A stretch of 64,000 nucleotides of DNA from Onchidella celtica. Taxonomy: Eukaryota; Mollusca; Gastropoda; Systellommatophora; Onchidiidae. The translations under genes and the position numbers were made by a program. Numbering within the stretch: position 1 is the stretch's first letter; every line of letters starts with the position of its first letter. Where the stretch lies: NCBI GenBank assembly GCA_963931925.1, contig OZ007570.1, positions 64,039,370 through 64,103,369 of the forward strand, in the 5' to 3' direction. Below are positions 11,101 to 20,880 of this stretch, piece after piece. Under the pieces are notes generated by a model. It saw only the letters and a program-made list of their open reading frames with translations, did no database searches and had not been told where the DNA came from.

Positions 11101-13376
11101 GTAGGTACTTGGAATGCCAAATTAAAAGTGAAAGTGACAGATTATTACACTCACCGTTTCTTCACATACATCAATCTTTGACCAGTATATTCTTTCTGAG
11201 TCATTGACAGGGGCCTCATGTTGTCATTATAAGACCATTATTGGATCTAGAGAAAGTCAGATACTAAACAGTTATGGAAACATTTGTAGTGAAATAATTA
11301 ATAAATCGTGGATATGTTTCTGAAAAAGAAACCATTTTATATTAATCAGTAGAAAAGTAAGCGTAATTACATTTTATTATGGCTGTTATTTTCACTAGGT
11401 AAGCACCCCAATTGTTTTGCGCTAGGTGTGCTTGTACCTATCCCTAACCCCGTTCTTATCCTCAACTGCTAAATCTTATCGAATCCCTGCCCCTGCCCCC
11501 TACCCTTTCAACCAAAAAACAGGAAGAAAACTAAAAGACAATCTGAAACAGTGAAAGAATAATTAATTAAGGCTGTTGTTAGGAGTATTTTGGGAAGAGC
11601 TCTCTAGCTCTGGAACCACAAAAGGCTTTAAATTACATACCCTAGTGCAAAAAACTTGAGGGACGTATGTACTTGTAATAACATTCTTTTATTATAATGA
11701 GTTCATGGTTTAACATTAGCAAAAATTTGATCATTCACTTTTGTTTATATATTTTGTTTACACTTGGAGCATTTTTATAGGAGATTATATTTCTGCGACT
11801 TACAGTACTAACTGAAAAACAGTTTCCAGAAAGACTTCACCACCAGCAGATATTTAATTATCAATCACAGAGGACTGCACTTTTTTTAAAAATGCAGAAA
11901 AATGCTGGATGGCATCAGTAATAATATGTCTAAAGTATTCCTTGTATTTTGTTTCAGCATTGCCTGTGTCAGTGCTCCAACAGCCTATAAGAAAATCCGT
12001 GAGCTCAAGCCTGAAGGGGTGGAAGTGAAATGCCTTGAGTACGACTCCAGGTTTCAGGTGTTTGGCCAAGACTTTGTCTATTTTGACTACAATGAACCTC
12101 TGAAACTTGATGCAGATTTGAAGAATCATTTTGACTTAGTGATTGCCGACCCACCCTTTTTGTCAGAGGAATGCCTTTGCAAAACAGCAGTTACTGTCAA
12201 ATATCTGGCAAAAAATAAGGTTATTCTATGCACAGGTATGTTTCAGTACTGTTGCAATTTAATGATATAAAAATATATTTTTTTATTGCTTCATTTCTGA
12301 TTTACCTTGCGCTACCTGGGCAACTCGGTTTACATACTTTAAAAGATATAATATTCAATATGACTTAATTTCAAAGTAGTTAATGTGTATGCTAGGCAGA
12401 CACAACAAAATAGATGGATTTGGCCCTTTAAAAGATAATTAATTTCAAAGTACATGTAGTTAATATTTATGCTAGGCAGACACAACAAAATGAGATGAAT
12501 TTGGCTCGTGGAGAAGTTCAGTACTTGTTTGGAACTGTTGAAATTTTTATCTTCAGCTACAATTTTGGTTCTGTATATAATATCTGGCCATTTCAGCCAA
12601 TGTCCTTGAATTATAAGACTATTTTGTTGTCGTCAGCCTCAAGGGGGGGGGGGGGTGTGTGTGTGTCATAGCTCTCTTCAGGATCAGTATACATGCAGGT
12701 ATAGCTTCATCCTCTCAAACCACGAATTTCTTAACAATAACGAGACCAAGGCTGTATTTAACTTAGTCCAAAAAGTGACTAAGTCATCAGATGTTTACTT
12801 TATGCTAGAAAAATTTATTTTGCGCGGACATGAAATATTTTGAACAGCTTGATTCATAAGGACTCCGAGCCTTCATAGCTATCTGCCTAGCCAGCAACCT
12901 CTTGTCATTCTGAGGCATAGGATTGACTTCTGCAAAGACTTCAAGTTTTCTCATAGGAATGATGTCATTCCTACGTAAGTCTGCTGGTTACATCATGCAG
13001 CTGTAGCTTGATGTCATAAATCTACCCTTGTGGTAATCCTACCAAACGTTCAAAAATTCTATACAAGTCTACATCGGATTGATGTAGGCATGCTCGCTGG
13101 GTATAAGTAATTATTTAGTGTTCTATTTTGCATTGCAAGTGTAGTTTTTTTTCTTGTATTCTTTGTTTTACCCATTCATAAATAGAGCATTTGAAGCTTT
13201 GGCTTCCCTATCGCTTATCATCATGTTCATATTTTGTTGCAGGTGCAGTGATGGCAGATTTGGCCCAGAAACTTCTCCAGGTTACCCCTTGCAGTTTCCA
13301 GCCTTCCCATGCCAATGGTTTACAGAATGAGTTCTTGTGTTATGCAAATTATGACAGTAAAAATCTGAATTTGTGA
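8004..13376 (+). CDS. EEF1AKMT1: EEF1A lysine methyltransferase 1 (N6AMT2 family), four coding exons
   Basis: The product is a cytosolic SAM-dependent methyltransferase which, in characterised orthologues, methylates eEF1A on Lys79. Coding exons 8,004-8,150, 9,755-9,837, 11,958-12,235 and 13,243-13,376 total 642 nt and join in phase to 213 aa; human EEF1AKMT1 is 214 aa. The N-terminus ([20 protein letters not shown]) closely matches the vertebrate start. The family signatures LSQFWY (exon 2) and IACVSAP (exon 3, the SAM-binding strand) are present. Catalytic motif IV is D141-P-P-F144; human has DPPY. LSEEC and VKYL follow, and the C-terminus ends NYDSKNLNL. The start codon lies 31 nt after a clear acceptor (tttctgtttcag), so a non-coding 5' exon lies upstream. 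It converges with the IAP gene and looks intact. Introns hold a MITE (9,885-10,118), a LINE-type tail and a small tandem duplication. Confidence 0.94.
8744..8830 (-). repeat. LINE-type 3' tail with (TTATC)n
   Basis: On the plus strand ATAAGATAAGATAAG repeats at least seven times, then reads into attttattcgtccttgtac. Read on the minus strand, this is the usual 3' end of an L2/CR1-like retroposon finishing in a (TTATC)n microsatellite. The body upstream (to about 9,120 in + coordinates) has no coding remnant that I can support. It lies in EEF1AKMT1 intron 1. Confidence 0.55.
9755..9837 (+). CDS. EEF1AKMT1: EEF1AKMT1 coding exon 2
   Basis: It runs from acceptor catttgacag to donor gtgatc, which is weaker than consensus. 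It encodes [19 protein letters not shown] and on to GG, ending in phase 2. The match to human QLSQFWYSQETA is strong. Confidence 0.9.
9885..10118. mobile_element. MITE copy 1 (GGTATTTGCCAT family), in EEF1AKMT1 intron 2
   Basis: A segment of about 234 bp is bounded by inverted ends (gggtatttgccattttgttg and its partner ending caatatggaaaataccc). It shares long collinear stretches with the copy at 13,850-14,088: TTTTGAGG, TCATGAAAA, TGTTTGTGACATA and TGCACATACAACAATATGG. It is non-coding. I could not define a clean target duplication, so the superfamily is unassigned. Confidence 0.7.
11958..12235 (+). CDS. EEF1AKMT1: EEF1AKMT1 coding exon 3 (catalytic core)
   Basis: It runs from acceptor ttttgtttcag to donor gtatgt. 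It carries the SAM-binding strand (IACVSAP), FDYNEPL, the catalytic ADPPF motif and the LSEECLCKT and VKYLAKNK segments, ending in LCTG with the Gly codon split by the intron. Confidence 0.94.
12339..12508 (+). repeat. Two-copy tandem duplication of about 85 bp
   Basis: The sequence tttaaaagata ... aatttcaaagta ... atgctaggcagacacaac ... atttggc occurs twice in a row (12,339-12,425 and 12,426-12,508) with small internal differences. It lies in EEF1AKMT1 intron 3. Confidence 0.75.
13243..13376 (+). CDS. EEF1AKMT1: EEF1AKMT1 terminal exon
   Basis: It follows acceptor ttttgttgcag. It completes the split Gly codon and encodes [11 protein letters not shown] to NYDSKNLNL, then TGA. It aligns with the human C-terminus around FRCYVNYDS. 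Confidence 0.92.
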
Positions 13377-13717
13377 CAAATGTACGCTCCAAAATGTTTC
13401 ATCTTTTTATCTTGTATGAGGAAAGTGGAAAGTGGTAGAGGACACTGAGACAAAGTGAACATGAAACAGGTGCACTCATCTACAAGCAAACACAAACAAA
13501 CATGCAAACAAAACCAAAAAAACTGCTTGCAACACATAGATCTATGTAATTTTTTCAGAAATTTTATTTGAATACCATAATGATGAAAATTATCCTCTCT
13601 AGTCTTAGTCTCACCACACAATGCAAACTGGAAAACAAAATAGAGAAAACGTCTTAATGCTAAGGCAAAAAAAAAAAGCACTGGCAATCTGATGCAACAC
13701 AAAGAAAACGCAAAGAA

Positions 13718-13723
13718 AATAAA
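13718..13723 (+). promoter_or_regulatory. EEF1AKMT1: Candidate polyadenylation signal of EEF1AKMT1
   Basis: An AATAAA hexamer lies about 340 nt after the EEF1AKMT1 stop codon. This is a position-only prediction; the hexamer is common in AT-rich DNA. Confidence 0.3.
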
Positions 13724-13849
13724 AATCATTGGTCAGAGACTTTTTTCTGGTGTTTCATACTCTTATCTGAGTTTTCTAACACCAGTTTTTAGCCTGAAAC
13801 ACTGGTAATTGCTGCTGCAAAAATGAGGCTGTCATAATGTGCTGTGTCA

Positions 13850-14088
13850 GGTATTTGCCATATTGTTGTATGCAACATTTTGCCAATTTTGAGGTTTTGT
13901 CATGAAAAGTGGTTCTCTTACTCCTGATTTCATTGTGTAAAAGTGCCATTCAAATCGGTTAAAAGCTCTTCAAGACACGTGTCGTGTATGTGTTTGTGAC
14001 ATAGTTTTATGCGCTTTAGCCCTTTTGCACACCAAACATCAATACTCATTTTCTCGAAAATGCACATACAACAATATGGCAGATACCC
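13850..14088. mobile_element. MITE copy 2 (GGTATTTGCCAT family), 3' of EEF1AKMT1
   Basis: This is the second member of the family seen at 9,885-10,118. Its inverted ends are clearer: ggtatttgccatattgttgt on the left and acaacaatatggcagatacc on the right, differing at one position over 20 bp. The centre has diverged from copy 1, so the two insertions are not recent. Confidence 0.75.
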
Positions 14089-14208
14089 GATGATATATAG
14101 GCCCATTGCGAATGACGTCACAGGGTGTTTTTGTTTTGTACTTCCAACACCTAAAATGGCGGGTGGGTCAGCTGACAAGTGTAACTTCGAGATGTCTAAG
14201 CGGTTAAA

Positions 14209-14346
14209 ATGCCTGCTGGTTGCATTGCAGTTGATTGTTATGACAGGGGTGGAAAGGATGGATCCAAGCTGGTCAGATTCCCTACCATCCATGTAAACAA
14301 GGGAAAGGAAGTGAAAGAATTGACCGGATGTCTCCCATGTGCGTGA
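14209..14346 (+). pseudogene. THAP-domain N-terminal fragment
   Basis: A 45-codon frame starts MPAGCIAVDCYDRGG and continues through VRFPTIHVNKG to KELTGCLPCA. It resembles the first half of a THAP zinc-binding DNA-binding domain: initial Met-Pro, a C-x4-C pair, then the F-P motif and a charged helix. The second half, with the Trp and the C-x2-H ligands, is not found before the stop. It could be the 5' exon of a THAP gene or P-element-like transposase, or a relic. A donor site is not obvious. It lies between a MITE and the RTE insertion at 14,651. Confidence 0.4.
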
Positions 14347-14650
14347 ACGCATGTGTCATTGTTTACTGTAGTGAATTTTTTTTTAGCTTGCCGCCTATTG
14401 GTTCGCGATGCCTGAAGTGCTCACAGTGCAAATCAGCGAACGAATCAAAATCAACGCTACGATCGCCATGGTTATGCATGGGTCCTGACAACTAAAATGG
14501 CCGTTATCTGCAATGGGCCTATACAGGTGGGCGTAAAGTTACTGTCCCATAATGTCCTGTGTCTAGGTTGGTGCCATTTTTGGGGAAGAAAGTCACTTAG
14601 AACATGTGATTTAACTTGGTTTTTAATTTACTTGATGTACACTTCATTTA

Positions 14651-17600
14651 AGAAGAGGGACAGCAAAGAATACATCTGACGTGATACTGCGTGTCGTAAG
14701 AGGCGACTAAAGATGCAAAGGTCCTGGTCTCCCGAGAAGAGCCAGTTGGCGGTGGGCCAACTACCCACCCTGTAAAAATAAACCAGTTACAGAAACACAA
14801 GCAAATACTTTAAATCAGTCTTTTATCTTGGGAGAAGGGGGAGCATCTGCACCTGTAGATTCAATGAAGGACAATGGACAAAGCCGAAAGGACTCCACTG
14901 GCCTGACTGCTCCTTCATCAAACAAGTCACTCCGGATTGCGTCGTGGAATGTCCGCTCCATGTATGAAGCAGGAAAGAGTGCCCAGGTTACAATGGAGAT
15001 GAGGCGATACAGACTGCACATACTTGGAGTTAACGAGACCCGCTGGATACAGTCCGGACTGAAACAACTTAATTCTGGGGAAAAGATTTTGTATTCTGGA
15101 AGGGAGGACAAAAAGCATACAGAAGGAGTAGCGATCGTCTTGAGCAAGCACGCCCAGAGGTCACTGAGGGGATGGGAACCCTACGGAAGGAGAATTATAT
15201 TGGCATCATTTACTACAAAGAACAAGAACATCAACATGAACATTGTGCAGATATACGCCCCAACAAATGAAGCAACCGATGAGGACAAGGACGATTTCTA
15301 CAACCAGCTTCAGGAAATAGTTGACACATTGCCAAGAAAAGATGTGAACATTATAATGGGAGACGCCAATGCCAAGATAGGACAGGACAATACAGGGTAT
15401 GAGGACATTATGGGGTGCAATGGTTTGGGACAAATGAATGAGAATGGAGAGCGGTTTGCAAGTTTCTGCGCATTTAACAGCTATGTGATTGGAGGTTCAG
15501 TATTCCCACACAAGAGGATCCATAAGGCCACTTGGATTTCACCGGATGGAGTAACTGAAAACCAGATTGACCACTTTTGCATCACCCGACGATTCAGACG
15601 CTCACTGGAGGATGTCATAGTACAGAGAGGAGCTGATGTTGGATCTGACCATCACATGCTGCTGGCAAGACTCAAACTCCGCCTCAAGAAACAAGGTACC
15701 AGAGCAGGAACAAAGAGGAGAAAGTTTCAAGTGAGCCTTCTGGATGGAGACAAGAAGGAAGAGTTCCAGCTGACACTGAGGAATAGATTCAAACCCCTTG
15801 TTGACCTCGAAGAGACAGTAGATTTGGAGACTCACTGGGCTAAGGTTAAAGGAGTATTTACATCGACATGCCAGGATGTTCTTGGGGAAAAGAAAGTGGA
15901 ACACAAGGAATGGATCAGTCAAAATTCACTGGACTTGATAAGGATAAGAAGAGACCTAAAAGAACAGGTAAATGCAAGTCGTACAAGAAGCTCAAGAGTT
16001 GGTAACCAGGAAGAGTACCGAGCAACAGCTAAAGAGGTCAAAAAATCAATTAAAAAAGACAAAGAGGAGTTCATAGGAATGTTAGCAGAGAAAGCAGAGA
16101 AGGCAGCAACAGCAGGACACATGAGGATCCTCTACCAGACTACAAAGACTCTTGCTGGAAAATATGGAAAACCTGAAGTTCCTGTCAAGGATTACAATAG
16201 GAAGGCTATTTTTGGAAAGGAAGCTCAGGCAAAAAGATGGATAGAACATTTTAACAGCCTCTTGAACAGACCTCCACCAAGCAACCCACCCGACATTCTA
16301 CCCGCAAGAAATGATTTACCGATCAGTTGCGACCCTCCGACTAAAGCAGAGATTAATGATGCCATAAAGCAGTTAAATCGAGGCAAGGCAGCTGGACCAG
16401 ATCAGATCCCACCAGAGGCGCTGAAGGCAGATGCTGCTGGGGCTGCAGAGGGTCTGCACTCGCTATTCTCGAGGATTTGGATCGGAGGCAAGTTTCCAAA
16501 GGACTGGAAGGAAGGACACCTCGTGAAGCTTCCAAAAAAAGGGGACCTCAGCAATTGTAGTAACTACAGAGGAATCACACTTCTCTCCATCCCAGGAAAG
16601 GTTTTCAACCGGATTATTCTCAAGCGAATACAGAATGCAACAGACCCAAAACTTCGTGAGGAGCAAGCTGGTTTCAGGAGTAATCGATCAACCACCGACC
16701 AGATCGCCACGCTGAGAATCATAGTAGAGCAGTCGCTAGAGTGGAACTCCCAACTGATAGTGAACTTCCTTGACTACGAGAAGGCCTTTGATAGCATCGA
16801 TAGAGAAACACTGTGGAGAATATTGAGACATTATGGAATCCCAGAGAAGATGGTGAACCTTATCAAGAGCATGTACGAGGGGACAAGTTGCAGAGTCGTA
16901 CACGATGGCGAGCTTACTGACAGCTTTGATATCAAGACTGGTGTTAGGCAGGGTTGTTTGCTGTCCCCATTTCTGTTTGTCCTGGTGATTGATTGGCTTA
17001 TGAAAGAAACCACCAGTGGAGGAAGAAATGGCATACAATGGACCCCATGGACACAGCTGGACGATCTAGATTTTGCAGATGACTTGGCACTATTGTCGCA
17101 CACACACGACCAGATGCAAGCAAAGACTACAGCTCTAAACAAAATTTCAGAATCTATTGGATTGAGGATACATCCTGCGAAGTCGAAGGTCCTAAAAATT
17201 GTTGCACCCCCAAGCGCACAAGTCAGAGTAGGAGATCAACCACTGGAAGATGTAGAGTCCTTCTGCTATCTTGGTAGTATCATTGACAATAAGGGAGGAA
17301 CAGAGGCAGAAGTCAAAGCACGAATTGGAAAGGCACAGGCAGCTTTTACGTCCTTAAGCAAGATTTGGAGAACCAAGGATATATCTCTAAAAACAAAGCT
17401 GAGGATATTCAACTCGAACGTGAAGTCAGTCCTGTTGTATGGATGTGAGACTTGGAATGCATCCCAGGCCTGCATAAAGAGAATCCAAGTTTTCATCAAC
17501 AGATGTTTGAGGAAGCTACTTAAGATCAGATGGACAGACAAGGTCAGCAATGAAATTGTATGGAAAAGAACAAGACAGAGCCCAGTCAGAGAGGAAATTG

Positions 17601-17865
17601 GTAGGAGGCGATGGAGATGGATCGGCCACACTCTCAGGAGGCCAGGAAACAGCATCACGAAGAAGGTATTGGATTGGAATCCCCAGGGCAAGAGATCAAG
17701 AGGAAGGCCGCGCGGAACGTGGAGAAGAGCCAGAGAAAATGATGTGCAACGAAGCGGAAAGACTTGGAATAATGTAAAGAGACTGGCCCATGATAGAGAG
17801 GGATGGAAAGTGTTTGTTGGTGGCCTATACCCTGATCCAGGGTGAGAAAGGCAATGATGATGATG
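14651..17865 (+). mobile_element. RTE-like LINE, copy A, nearly full length
   Basis: This 3.2-kb non-LTR retrotransposon is flanked by a perfect 12-bp target duplication (acacttcattta at 14,639-14,650 and 17,866-17,877). It has a short 5' leader, one ORF with endonuclease and reverse transcriptase, almost no 3' UTR, and a (GAT)n 3' tail. This compact layout and the C-terminal RRRWRWIGHTLRRPGNS motif are typical of the RTE clade, for example schistosome SR2-like elements. It starts 28 bp inside the 5' end of copy B, so it is slightly 5'-truncated. Sequence identity to copy B is very high by eye. Confidence 0.9.
14828..17845 (+). CDS. RTE ORF: endonuclease-reverse transcriptase (copy A), open
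   Basis: The frame is open for 1,005 codons. The first codon used here is TTG; the first in-frame ATG is at 14,864, and the true start is uncertain. An apurinic-like endonuclease (EEP) domain comes first: SWNVRSM, NETRW, IYAPTNEA, MGDANAKIG and the catalytic SDHH near residue 272. Reverse transcriptase follows, with KAAGPDQIPPE, YRGITLLS, EQAGFR, YEKAFDSI, GVRQGCLLSP and the catalytic FADD near residue 750. The C-terminus is basic (RRRWRWIG, GKRSRGRPRGTWRR) and ends LYPDPG. In this family the protein nicks target DNA and primes reverse transcription there. No disabling change is visible, so the copy may be competent. Confidence 0.92.
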   Translation: MGEGGASAPVDSMKDNGQSRKDSTGLTAPSSNKSLRIASWNVRSMYEAGKSAQVTMEMRRYRLHILGVNETRWIQSGLKQLNSGEKILYSGREDKKHTEGVAIVLSKHAQRSLRGWEPYGRRIILASFTTKNKNINMNIVQIYAPTNEATDEDKDDFYNQLQEIVDTLPRKDVNIIMGDANAKIGQDNTGYEDIMGCNGLGQMNENGERFASFCAFNSYVIGGSVFPHKRIHKATWISPDGVTENQIDHFCITRRFRRSLEDVIVQRGADVGSDHHMLLARLKLRLKKQGTRAGTKRRKFQVSLLDGDKKEEFQLTLRNRFKPLVDLEETVDLETHWAKVKGVFTSTCQDVLGEKKVEHKEWISQNSLDLIRIRRDLKEQVNASRTRSSRVGNQEEYRATAKEVKKSIKKDKEEFIGMLAEKAEKAATAGHMRILYQTTKTLAGKYGKPEVPVKDYNRKAIFGKEAQAKRWIEHFNSLLNRPPPSNPPDILPARNDLPISCDPPTKAEINDAIKQLNRGKAAGPDQIPPEALKADAAGAAEGLHSLFSRIWIGGKFPKDWKEGHLVKLPKKGDLSNCSNYRGITLLSIPGKVFNRIILKRIQNATDPKLREEQAGFRSNRSTTDQIATLRIIVEQSLEWNSQLIVNFLDYEKAFDSIDRETLWRILRHYGIPEKMVNLIKSMYEGTSCRVVHDGELTDSFDIKTGVRQGCLLSPFLFVLVIDWLMKETTSGGRNGIQWTPWTQLDDLDFADDLALLSHTHDQMQAKTTALNKISESIGLRIHPAKSKVLKIVAPPSAQVRVGDQPLEDVESFCYLGSIIDNKGGTEAEVKARIGKAQAAFTSLSKIWRTKDISLKTKLRIFNSNVKSVLLYGCETWNASQACIKRIQVFINRCLRKLLKIRWTDKVSNEIVWKRTRQSPVREEIGRRRWRWIGHTLRRPGNSITKKVLDWNPQGKRSRGRPRGTWRRARENDVQRSGKTWNNVKRLAHDREGWKVFVGGLYPDPG

Positions 17866-17877
17866 ACACTTCATTTA

Positions 17878-20479
17878 GCTGAAATAAAATTGGAGGTACA
17901 CTTTATTTAGTTCAAATGTAACTGCATTAATAAAATGATATTATGGCAAAAGTAAGTTTATGTTTATCTCATAAGCTTGCACTGGAACCTGTTGCTTTTT
18001 TTTTTTTGTCATTCCATGATATGAAACAAGACAACTGCCTCAACTTGGTGAAATACTTGCTTCCTAAATGCATCACTGCCACAAAATAAGTTAAACTTTA
18101 AAAAAAAAAAAAAAACACTGGTGGAAGTATCTGACACAACCATACGTGAAGAAATTTATACCTCTCTGTAAATTTCTAGTACATATGTAGTACATGTAAT
18201 ACTGTCGACGTAGGCTAATCTATGTAAGGAAAACAATGTGCTTATGAAAAATGAATCTACACCAAAATCCAACAATTAAGCAAGATCTTAGAAGTAAAAG
18301 GGAAAGCGCACACGAACAATTTTGCATGACCATAGTAAAAAAGGCCTCAGTTTTCATTTCCTGTGCGCAGTGTACAAAAGGCTCCTTGATTCGTATCATA
18401 GCAAAGAAAGAAAATGACAATGAAGTATGATGGTTGGGACTGTTCTTCCAGTTATGAAAAAAATACTGTTCAGTACTATAAGCACCATTCATGTGTAGGC
18501 CTACCTGCTAATCAAAATCTACCATAAAACACAAATTATCATGTATCAAATTCAGCGGTTTATGTGCGTTGTTCAACCATTCCAAGATATCATTTTGTAA
18601 AATTTGTGTTGTACAAGTTCATTCTGATTGACAGCCTCACATTTGTTTGCAGAATAAGCATTCATGTGTATGCAGAAAGTACGAGGGGCTTTCATCAGTT
18701 TGATATTATAATCACAGCCAGCAAAATGATAATGTGCTGCCAAACCCGGAAATTTCCCAGTTTTTCTTTATGGTGGAAAAAGAAGAGGACCTCATTCTCA
18801 TCATGTAAAAGCATAACAACTGCACCACAGAATACTATAGAAATACAAGAAAATGATCTATAATAATCAAAGCATCTATCTCGGTTGCTCATTCCGCAAT
18901 TCATTCAACCAGTTTTTTTTCTTTCACCTTTTTCATAGCTTGGTTTGTGTGGGAGTCCCATGAACATGCTGTAGAATTACTTTTGACTATTGGGTTATGT
19001 TGTCTGGCTAAAAACTTTACAACTCTATGTCCATGAGTCATGCTATATACTTAGCATATGGGAATGAATGAAAAAATGTCCCTTCAAACTTCAAGATCTA
19101 AAAAGCCTTATCACATGTCTTTCATGCTGTTCCCTGCCCATGAACCAAAGAACTGTTGTTTTTTTTTGGTCAATCCATTAAAAGTAGGTGTACTTCTCTC
19201 CCCTTTCGTCCAGCCATTCACAATTCAGATACATGTAGCAACATGAGAAAGTCCTGCCTTACATCTGTTACATTCATTTAAGTACGTATATATGGAAGTA
19301 TGCGTGTGAAAGTTACATGGCGTTTAATCTGTCACCCCACAGTGGACCCGTTTTTTGTCAACTCAAAATTTGTATTGCATTATCCAATATAACAGCTGCA
19401 GGTATTCATGTAGGTCAAGCTTCAATTATATGTAGCTGTGTGACATCCCTGAAAAAAGTTTAATTCTCTTGTAGAACATCCCGCCTCTTGAGCTAAAAAA
19501 TGATACATGTAAAATTACACCAGTGTTCTGAAACGAATAAAACAAGACGAGAAAGGTGGCTGTGATTATACACATATGCAGCAGAGAAAATTACTGACTA
19601 TCAAAAAACACCAAACCTCAATATGCAAACTTTAAAAATCATATATAATACATATATACATACGTGTACATGAATTTTTATGCATGTAACAGTTACAGGC
19701 AAATATTGATACCCTCACAAGAGAGTTAACAAAATAATGTTTACAGTAAATCCACATCAGCATGAATGTGGTATCATTGTGCACATATTTATAGTATGTT
19801 GTAATAATACACATTCTGTTTTGTTTTTCAATTTCGACCGTAGCATATCAGTACAATGTCCACAGCAAAGTCTCAGCTACTAAACTAGGATGTCATATGA
19901 TTCCTGCTGAAGAGCAACAATGTCAAAAGTAAGGCAATTAGAATTATGAAATACACTCAACATACACATTATTATTATTATTATCATACATGTATACACA
20001 ATTTGCAAAGCATCATGAAAAGGATGAGCAAAATATACTAATTGTTATCAAGTCAGTTTTCTTTAAAAAATTATGCATAATGGGACATGGTTGTATTCAA
20101 ACAGTGGCTAACCATCCCTATCAATGCCAAAAAGTAAAAAATAATGGTGTCCATCAAGGATATGTAGTTTCACGGATTGGCATCCAGAATAATACTTACC
20201 TTTCACATGATAGCTGCTGTACGTGAAATGCACACAAGGGTTATTCCTCCACCCTCAACCTGAAAGAGTTGCTTCAGTAGTACTGCTGCAAGCAATTGCC
20301 ATTTCAAATTTCATCAGTGTTCGTGGAGCCATATGATCTGGGCAAATCTAACCACTGCATTTTGTCCATCACCTCATGGATGCATAATGGTACACAATGC
20401 ACGTCTTTAAAAGATATGAGTTCTGCTGATTCCGGAAAATAAAATAAGGCTTGCAGTTGCACAGCTCACAATCATAATG
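17878..20479. other. Intergenic, no gene recognised
   Basis: AT-rich intergenic DNA between the convergent genes. It contains homopolymer runs and (ATT)n near 19,968-19,985. No coding region or repeat boundary could be supported. Confidence 0.4.
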
Positions 20480-20880
20480 GGTTCACCACTGACTGCCCTC
20501 ATAACCCTCAGGGTCAGAGGGGCACTACAAGATAGAACACTGCACCATAGGCCTCCATCTGTCATGGGTCTGTGCTAATGCCTGGGTTTGGGCAAAGCTC
20601 CCGACCCTTCAGTCTCTCAGTAATGTCCATCCATCTCTGTCTTTGTCTTTCTCTTCTAATTTTCCCCTGAACTGTTCCCAGGAGGATGGTCTTGGAGAGG
20701 CCAAATGCACTGGTCACCCGTTTATACCATTTCAGCTTCTTCCTCTTCATAGTTGGCAGCAGGTCTTCATAGTATCCCATGTATTGTGTCACTCTTGCAC
20801 GCCCTTCCCTGTTTGTGCTGTGACCAGTGTACGAGATGCCCATGAGTAGTGTGAAGCATCCCTGCTTGGATTCTTCTCTG
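20480..20880 (-). mobile_element. LINE reverse-transcriptase C-terminal fragment
   Basis: Minus-strand translation gives LLPTMKRKKLKWYKRVTSA, SKTILLGTVQGKIRRERQRQ and RWMDI. This is the tail region of a widespread animal non-LTR element family (kLKWYGHV ... GTVQGKRRRGRQRKRWEDN in intact relatives). After that the homologous signal moves to another frame (AQTHDRWRPMVQ) by about 20,500, so at least one frameshift is present. It is an old, truncated copy; the clade is not assigned. Confidence 0.7.

Noticed and set aside
17266-17874. Minus-strand frame of about 200 codons opposite the RTE ORF, and its twin at 59,348-59,992
   Set aside because: They are mirror shadows of the reverse transcriptase coding strand, conserved only because the two RTE copies are nearly identical.
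19965-19990. (ATT)n run as a possible fourth SINE tail
   Set aside because: The diagnostic GCGCTATATAAA motif is absent; a simple microsatellite is sufficient.
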